Position numbers and translations under genes: made by a program. A DNA stretch of 10,904 nucleotides from Desulfobacteraceae bacterium (GTDB lineage Bacteria; Desulfobacterota; DSM-4660; Desulfatiglandales; Desulfatiglandaceae): positions 1 through 10,904 of the forward strand of contig DSCZ01000627.1 of NCBI GenBank assembly GCA_011048855.1, in the 5' to 3' direction. Below the pieces are notes generated by a model that was not told the origin of the DNA, searched no databases, and saw only the letters and a program-made list of their open reading frames with translations. Of the stretch, positions 7,173 to 10,904 are shown piece after piece (position 1 is the first letter of the stretch; each line of letters opens with the position of its first letter).

Positions 7173-7193
7173 GCGGGGTGGGCACCGTCCACC
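7173..7193 (+). repeat. REP-like hairpin repeat, family B, second copy
   Basis: GGTGGGC (7177-7183), loop ACC, GTCCACC (7187-7193) with one G-U pair, preceded by TGCG. It resembles the TGTAGGGTGGGC repeat at the end of thioredoxin but in inverted orientation. It lies in the 5' leader of the thioredoxin operon, about 35 bp upstream of its start codon. Confidence 0.45.
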
Positions 7194-7211
7194 AAATCAA
7201 GCCATACCTGA

Positions 7212-7230
7212 AATGTCGTCAACCGACATT
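7212..7230. promoter_or_regulatory. palindrome AATGTCG-N5-CGACATT near thioredoxin promoter
   Basis: Perfect 7-bp arms (7212-7218, 7224-7230) with spacer TCAAC. On the minus strand the centre reads TTGACG, a fair -35 hexamer, but no good -10 follows at 17 bp. It also overlaps the predicted start site (about 7221) of the sigma-54-like promoter at 7232-7247. Either way it is well placed to be an operator for the leftward operon. It is a motif-only call. Confidence 0.4.
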
Positions 7231-7231
7231 C

Positions 7232-7247
7232 AACAACAATTGTGCCA
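7232..7247 (-). promoter_or_regulatory. sigma-54-like -24/-12 promoter for the thioredoxin operon
   Basis: The minus strand reads TGGCACAATTGTTGTT. Against the consensus TGGCACG-N4-TTGCW it has a perfect TGGCAC, correct spacing and TTG-T, with C to T in the -12 GC and A for the optional G. Transcription would start near 7221 and leave a leader of about 85 nt before the thioredoxin ATG. Support comes from context: the gene immediately across the divergent region encodes a sigma-54 activator. The mismatch in the -12 element keeps the call tentative. Confidence 0.4.
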
Positions 7248-7289
7248 TTCAGGAGAAGAGATGCGTGTTTTCAATTTGAAAGTGGAAAA

Positions 7290-7426
7290 TTGATGGCGTC
7301 GTAAAAAGTCGTCACTCCGTTCCAGAACGGGGTCCAGGTTTTTTGCAACTTCCTGGAATGACTGGATTCCGTCCTTTTTCGAAATTACGGAAAAGAGCGA
7401 TTTTTGACTTTTTACGACGCCATCAA
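7290..7426. mobile_element. 137-bp MITE-like element with 21-bp perfect terminal inverted repeats
   Basis: The left end starts TTGATGGCGTCGTAAAAAGT (7290-7310) and is exactly complementary to the right end (7406-7426, ending ACGACGCCATCAA). The interior has no ORF but contains nested palindromes CCGTTC-CA-GAACGG (7317-7330) and TTCCGT/ACGGAA (7367-7372, 7387-7392). The flanks are AT-rich (AAAA left, AATTAAAA right) and no clean target duplication can be assigned. A lone end copy lies at 5181-5201. Short size, perfect ends, no coding capacity and multiple copies fit a non-autonomous element moved by a transposase elsewhere. It separates the two divergent promoters. A dispersed palindromic repeat not spread by a transposase is the alternative. 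Confidence 0.75.
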
Positions 7427-7490
7427 AATTAAAATTTTTATATATATTTCATGTAAAATATTTAATCCTTCTCTTATCGTTTCCGACTGC

Positions 7491-7519
7491 TTGACATACC
7501 CGATGACGTTACCTATTAT
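7491..7519 (+). promoter_or_regulatory. canonical sigma-70 promoter of the sigma-54 activator gene
   Basis: TTGACA (7491-7496, perfect -35), a 17-bp spacer and TATTAT (7514-7519, five of six for -10). The start site is expected near 7526, about 64 nt before the ATG at 7590. This is the best promoter match in the window and drives the regulator gene rightward. Confidence 0.75.
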
Positions 7520-7546
7520 GTCTGGGTAACGTTTTGTTGCGTTACC
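7506..7546. promoter_or_regulatory. three CGTTACC boxes overlapping the regulator's promoter (operator/enhancer)
   Basis: ACGTTACC (7506-7513) and GGTAACGT (7525-7532) form a perfect 8-bp dyad with an 11-bp spacer; a third forward copy GCGTTACC lies at 7539-7546. The first box abuts the -10 element, the second covers the predicted start site and the third is just downstream. A protein bound here would block the sigma-70 promoter, and the natural candidate is the regulator itself, since many sigma-54 activators repress their own promoter while activating a divergent one. The binding protein is inferred, not shown. Confidence 0.6.
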
Positions 7547-7589
7547 ATTTTAATGAAACAAGGGCTTCAAGCCGTTAAAGGTGATTTTC

Positions 7590-9005
7590 ATGGGATCTAC
7601 AGCTCCAATCAGGTACGCTCCGACTATTGATTCAAATTTTGCCAACCTGTTGCTGGAATCTATGGCTGAAGGAGTGTTTACCCTGGATCACAGTGGGATG
7701 ATCGTATTCTGGAACCCCGCCATGGAAAGAATTACCGGCTACTCTGCGCGGGAGGCCCTGGGCAGGGAGTGCACGATGCTCGATTTCAGCAGGTGCGTAT
7801 CAAGAAGCTGCCCGTCGGGTATAGCGGAGTGCGGTATTTTCAATCGAGGCTTTGTTGATGGAAAAGAATGTTCCCTTACTCACAAAGACGGTCACGAGGT
7901 TGCGGTTCTCAAGAGCGCCCGTGTTATCAGAGACGAAAATGGTGGCATTAAAGGTGTCGTGGAGACGGTCACCGATTTGAGCGAGCTGGAAAGGGCACGG
8001 CGCACCGCCGAAGAAGCGGTCCGCCGCCTTGGTGAAATGAGCCGCTTTGACCGCCTGATAGGTAAAAGCCATGAAATGGCACTCGTGTTTTCTGCGATTC
8101 GTGCCGCGGCGGCGAGCGATGCGACGATACTGCTCCAAGGTGAAAGCGGGACAGGCAAAGAGTTGGTGGCAGGCGCGATACACTTTAACGGCCCGCGGAG
8201 CGATATGCCGTTCGTGACGGTCAACTGTGTGGCGCTTTCCGAGACACTCCTTGAAAGTGAACTTTTCGGGCATGTCAGGGGGGCTTTCACCGGGGCTGTC
8301 CGGGACCGGACCGGCAGGTTCGAAAGCGCGGATGGAGGAACGGTTTTTCTCGATGAAATCGGAGAAATAAGTCCTTTTATTCAGACCAAGCTTCTCAGGG
8401 TTCTCCAGGAAAAGGAGATAGAAAGGGTGGGGGAATCCAGAAGGCGGAAAATCGACATAAGAATCATCGCCGCCACCAACAAGGATCTTGCCGGTTTAAT
8501 CAACGGAGGGAATTTTCGTGAAGACCTTTACTACCGTCTGAAGGTTTTCCCCATAGAATTGCCACCCCTCAGGAAAAGGCGCGAGGATATCCCGCTGCTT
8601 GTGGATCATTTCATCGCGGCGCAGAATAAAAAAACCGGAAAGCATATTCGCGGTTTTTCCTCCCAGGCGATGCGTATTGCGATGGATTACCCGTGGCCCG
8701 GGAATGTGCGAGAGCTGGAAAATGCCGTTGAGCATGCTTTTGTGCTTTGCAGCGGAGAACGCATTGAGGTTTTCGACCTTCCTGTGGAAGTGCGGCAGTA
8801 TACCTACGGTCACCATTCGAAGGCAGCCTCCGCTTCTTTGACAACAGGGTTCCGCAGAAAGCGGGGTTTTTCACGGGAAAACCTTATTGAACTTCTCAAT
8901 GAGTGCGGATGGAACAAGGCTGAAGCAGCCCGGAGGCTCGGTGTGAGCCGTACAGCTGTCTGGAAATATATGAAAAAATGGAATATTCCGCTTCAACAGT
9001 TTTGA
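7590..9005 (+). CDS. sigma-54-dependent transcriptional activator with Cys-rich PAS domain
   Basis: A 471-aa enhancer-binding protein. An N-terminal PAS domain (about 15-135: [31 protein letters not shown]) holds five cysteines at 61, 69, 74, 81 and 94, clustered after the helix that follows the conserved [12 protein letters not shown] linker helix (132-150) leads to the AAA+ core: Walker A GESGTGKE (184-191), the sigma-54 contact loop GAFTGA (231-236), Walker B VFLDEIGE (252-259) and FREDLYYRL with the arginine-finger region (309-317). A Fis-type helix-turn-helix ends the protein (about 429-465, [20 protein letters not shown]). All parts needed to open sigma-54 promoters are present. There is no receiver domain, so the signal enters through the PAS domain; the cysteine cluster suggests redox, metal or iron-sulfur sensing. 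The ATG at 7590 has AAAGGTG about 6 nt upstream; an in-frame GTG at 7581 lies within that site. The likely target is the divergent thioredoxin operon. Confidence 0.95.
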   Translation: MGSTAPIRYAPTIDSNFANLLLESMAEGVFTLDHSGMIVFWNPAMERITGYSAREALGRECTMLDFSRCVSRSCPSGIAECGIFNRGFVDGKECSLTHKDGHEVAVLKSARVIRDENGGIKGVVETVTDLSELERARRTAEEAVRRLGEMSRFDRLIGKSHEMALVFSAIRAAAASDATILLQGESGTGKELVAGAIHFNGPRSDMPFVTVNCVALSETLLESELFGHVRGAFTGAVRDRTGRFESADGGTVFLDEIGEISPFIQTKLLRVLQEKEIERVGESRRRKIDIRIIAATNKDLAGLINGGNFREDLYYRLKVFPIELPPLRKRREDIPLLVDHFIAAQNKKTGKHIRGFSSQAMRIAMDYPWPGNVRELENAVEHAFVLCSGERIEVFDLPVEVRQYTYGHHSKAASASLTTGFRRKRGFSRENLIELLNECGWNKAEAARRLGVSRTAVWKYMKKWNIPLQQF

Positions 9006-9422
9006 ACGGACATGGCACGACGGAAACGGCCACAGTCATCTCCAGGCCTCTGTTGTCGATCTTTCGTTGACTGTTCCCGTTACACCGTCCGTTTTGGCGC
9101 TCGGAACCCGGCAGTAGATCATGCATGTGGAATGCGATGTAAGACCTTATCTCCGGAGGATAGTCGTCACCGTCTTCGGTGAATAGCCGGCGGCCGACCT
9201 TGACTGCTGGGCCATGAGGGTCATTCGAAGGGATTTTACTTGACATGGAACCTGAAACCTGAAATCAGCTTTCAGCAATTAACCATTGACGCGAATCTCT
9301 TTATAAGTTGTATTGGTTTGTTAGTATTTAATGTATTTATTATTGATTATAAATAATTTTGCATTATGTTTATAGTAAATAAAAACGAAAAGATAAAAAT
9401 AACAGCTATGGAGTCCCAAGCG
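9006..9422. other. intergenic region, GC-rich remnant then AT-rich leader
   Basis: 417 bp between the regulator and the NAPRTase gene. The first 240 bp is of coding-like composition and contains a reverse ORF (listed separately). From about 9292 to 9405 it becomes strongly AT-rich, with many TTTAT/TAAAT runs typical of a promoter leader or UP-element. A weak pair TTGACG (9286-9291) and TGTATT (9309-9314), 17 bp apart, could be the NAPRTase promoter. No hairpin plus T-run terminator is seen after the regulator's stop. Confidence 0.5.
9043..9246 (-). pseudogene. possible decayed or small reverse-strand ORF
   Basis: The minus strand from the ATG at 9246 reads MSSKIPSNDPHGPAVKVGRR, then LFTEDGDDYPPEIRSYIAFH and a short Met/His/Asp segment, with reasonable codon choice. 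The ribosome site is weak (CAGGTT). The frame stays open through 8896, overlapping the last 110 bp of the regulator gene, which is implausible for an intact convergent gene. The coordinates given cover only the part with coding-like composition outside the regulator. No family is recognised. It may be the 5' remnant of a gene truncated by rearrangement, or a chance ORF. Confidence 0.2.
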
Positions 9423-10904
9423 ATGAAAACCTCGAAAAGAATATCCCGCCAGTCTCTCACCCTTCTTACCGACCTCTATGAATTAACGATGGCCTATGGT
9501 TACTGGAAGCTGGGGATGCAGGACCGGGAGGCGGCCTTTCACCTCTCATTCCGCCAATTGCCTTTCGAGGGCGGATATGCGGTGGCCTGCGGGCTGAACC
9601 AGGTAACAGACTACCTGCTCGATTTTCATTTCAGTGAAGAAGACACCGCCTATCTTGCCACGCTGACCGGTAACGACGGACGGCCGCTTTTTACAAGAGA
9701 TTTTCTTGAATATTTAAAAAGGCTGGAACTTTCCTGCAATATACATGCGATGCCCGAGGGCACGGTTGTTTTCCCCCATGAACCCATCGTCCGGGTGACG
9801 GGACCGCTTCTGCAATGCCAGGTACTTGAATCCGCATTGTTGAACATGATCAATTTCCAGACCCTGATCGCCACAAAGGCCGCCCGTATATGCCTGGCCG
9901 CGGAAGGCGACCCGGTGATGGAATTCGGTCTGAGGCGAGCCCAGGGCATCGACGGCGGGGTTTCTGCAAGCCGGGCTGCGTATGTAGGCGGCTGCGCCGG
10001 GACATCCAATGTTCTGGCCGGAAAGCTTTACGACATTCCGGTCAAGGGCACGCACGCCCACAGCTGGGTGATGGTTTTCGACAGCGAACTTAAGGCTTTC
10101 CGTGGCTATGCGGAGGCGATGCCCAACAACTGCATTTTTTTGGTAGACACCTATGATGTCCTGCAAGGGGTGAGGCATGCAGTGACCGTGGGGAAGGAGC
10201 TTCGCCGCGCCGGCCATGAAATGGTGGGAATACGCATCGATTCCGGAGACCTTGCCTACCTGAGCATAGAGGCACAAAAAATCCTCGAAGAAGCGGGTTT
10301 CGGTGACAAAATCATTGTAGGCAGCAGCGATCTGGATGAGTACCTTATAGAAAGCATCAAGGATCAGCATGCTCCCATCAACAGCTGGGGAGTCGGGACG
10401 CGGCTCGCCACGGCTTTCGACAACCCGGCGCTCGGGGGGGTCTATAAATTGACCGCGGTGAAAGATGCAGGTGGCCGCTGGGAATACAAGGTGAAGCTTT
10501 CCGAGCAGTTGATAAAGGTTACGACTCCGGGTGTGCTTCAGGTGAGGAGATATAACAGGAACGGCGACTATGAGGCCGACGCGGTTTATGATATAGAGCT
10601 CGGCATAGAGGAGCCCTGCGTGATCGTGGACCCGATGAACCCCACCCGCCGGAAACGCATTCATGCCGGAACCAGCTGCCAGGACCTTCTGGTTCCTATT
10701 TTTAGAGAGGGTCAACTGGTGTATAATGCGCCTTCCTGCACCGAGGCGAGAGAACACTGCCTCTCTAATCTCGCCAGCCTGCACCCGACGATAAAACGGC
10801 TGCTGAACCCGCACGAATATCCGGCGGGTCTCGAGGTGGGCCTGCACGATCTGAAACTGGATCTCGTCAGCAGGGAGCGCGCGGCCCTGGGCAAGGAGAC
10901 GCTC
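9423..10904 (+). CDS. pncB: nicotinate phosphoribosyltransferase (NAPRTase), 3' end outside window
   Basis: Catalyses nicotinate + PRPP (+ ATP) to nicotinate mononucleotide, the entry step of the Preiss-Handler NAD salvage pathway, in the cytoplasm. 494 codons are open to the window edge, close to the usual 480-540 aa, so little is missing. Family signatures: [20 protein letters not shown] (11-30), the substrate-binding start of the fold; [14 protein letters not shown] (166-179); [11 protein letters not shown] (190-200); GTHAHSWVM (209-217), which carries the active-site histidine region; [10 protein letters not shown] (271-280); SSDLDEY (301-307); and [20 protein letters not shown] (323-342). 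The match favours the longer, human/Bacillus-type NAPRTase over the short E. coli PncB branch. The ATG at 9423 has GGAG 9 nt upstream and is preferred; an in-frame ATG at 9408 has no ribosome site. The gene is monocistronic on its 5' side with an AT-rich leader. A link to the redox module through NAD supply is possible but unsupported. Confidence 0.93.
   Translation, partial: MKTSKRISRQSLTLLTDLYELTMAYGYWKLGMQDREAAFHLSFRQLPFEGGYAVACGLNQVTDYLLDFHFSEEDTAYLATLTGNDGRPLFTRDFLEYLKRLELSCNIHAMPEGTVVFPHEPIVRVTGPLLQCQVLESALLNMINFQTLIATKAARICLAAEGDPVMEFGLRRAQGIDGGVSASRAAYVGGCAGTSNVLAGKLYDIPVKGTHAHSWVMVFDSELKAFRGYAEAMPNNCIFLVDTYDVLQGVRHAVTVGKELRRAGHEMVGIRIDSGDLAYLSIEAQKILEEAGFGDKIIVGSSDLDEYLIESIKDQHAPINSWGVGTRLATAFDNPALGGVYKLTAVKDAGGRWEYKVKLSEQLIKVTTPGVLQVRRYNRNGDYEADAVYDIELGIEEPCVIVDPMNPTRRKRIHAGTSCQDLLVPIFREGQLVYNAPSCTEAREHCLSNLASLHPTIKRLLNPHEYPAGLEVGLHDLKLDLVSRERAALGKETL

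Noticed and set aside
6731..7193. CRISPR-like array from the clustered palindromes
   Set aside because: There are only two unrelated motifs, irregular spacing and mixed orientation, with a gene between them, so they are dispersed repeats rather than an array.
7800..8290. Overlapping 132- and 157-codon minus-strand frames inside the regulator
   Set aside because: They are antisense to the PAS/AAA+ coding sequence with intact Walker and GAFTGA motifs, so they are shadows.
9013..9019. TGGCACG as a -24 element after the regulator gene
   Set aside because: No TTGC-type -12 element follows at the required spacing.
9714..10847. A 377-codon open frame on the minus strand
   Set aside because: It lies wholly antisense to the NAPRTase gene, whose translation carries all the family motifs. 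The reverse frame shows no recognisable domain and is a compositional shadow.

Overview
The window looks like chromosomal DNA of a Gram-negative bacterium, most likely a deltaproteobacterium/Desulfobacterota-type anaerobe. The evidence is a tripartite RND efflux system, a sigma-54 enhancer-binding regulator, a thioredoxin/FAD-oxidoreductase pair, moderate GC, and dispersed short palindromic repeats including a MITE-like element whose ends read TTGATGGCGTCGTAAAAAGT. The taxonomic call is inference from style, not from a marker gene.

Layout. (1) 1-465: leader region with a possible extended -10 promoter, a possible 49-codon small protein and a perfect 12-bp inverted repeat just before the efflux operon. 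(2) 466-4673: a two-gene efflux operon, a secreted membrane-fusion (adaptor) protein and an RND inner-membrane transporter with altered proton-relay residues; no outer-membrane channel gene lies in the window. (3) 4835-5176: a small carboxymuconolactone-decarboxylase/AhpD-like protein with a CxxC motif, followed by a lone copy of the MITE end and a terminator-like hairpin. (4) 5278-7135, minus strand: thioredoxin (WCAPC) followed by a CoA-disulfide-reductase/NADH-oxidase-like flavoprotein, with REP-like hairpins between them. (5) 7136-7589: a dense divergent control region. It holds a sigma-54-like promoter pointing left at the thioredoxin, a small palindrome, a 137-bp MITE-like element, and a canonical sigma-70 promoter pointing right whose spacer and start site are covered by CGTTACC boxes. 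(6) 7590-9005: a PAS-AAA+-Fis sigma-54 activator with a cysteine-rich PAS domain. (7) 9006-9422: a mostly non-coding stretch with a possible decayed reverse-strand ORF and a very AT-rich leader. (8) 9423-end: nicotinate phosphoribosyltransferase, running off the window.

How they may work together. The strongest systems-level reading is a redox module. The Cys-rich PAS activator sits divergently from a thioredoxin/pyridine-nucleotide-disulfide-reductase pair, and the intergenic region has what such a regulator would need: its own sigma-70 promoter overlapped by repeated boxes and an opposing -24/-12-like promoter. The AhpD-like gene lies convergently at the other end. The MITE-like element has inserted between the boxes and the sigma-54-like promoter; removing it would put the boxes about 150-190 bp upstream of the predicted start, a normal enhancer distance. 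The efflux operon and the NAD-salvage gene flank this module and have no visible link to it beyond proximity.
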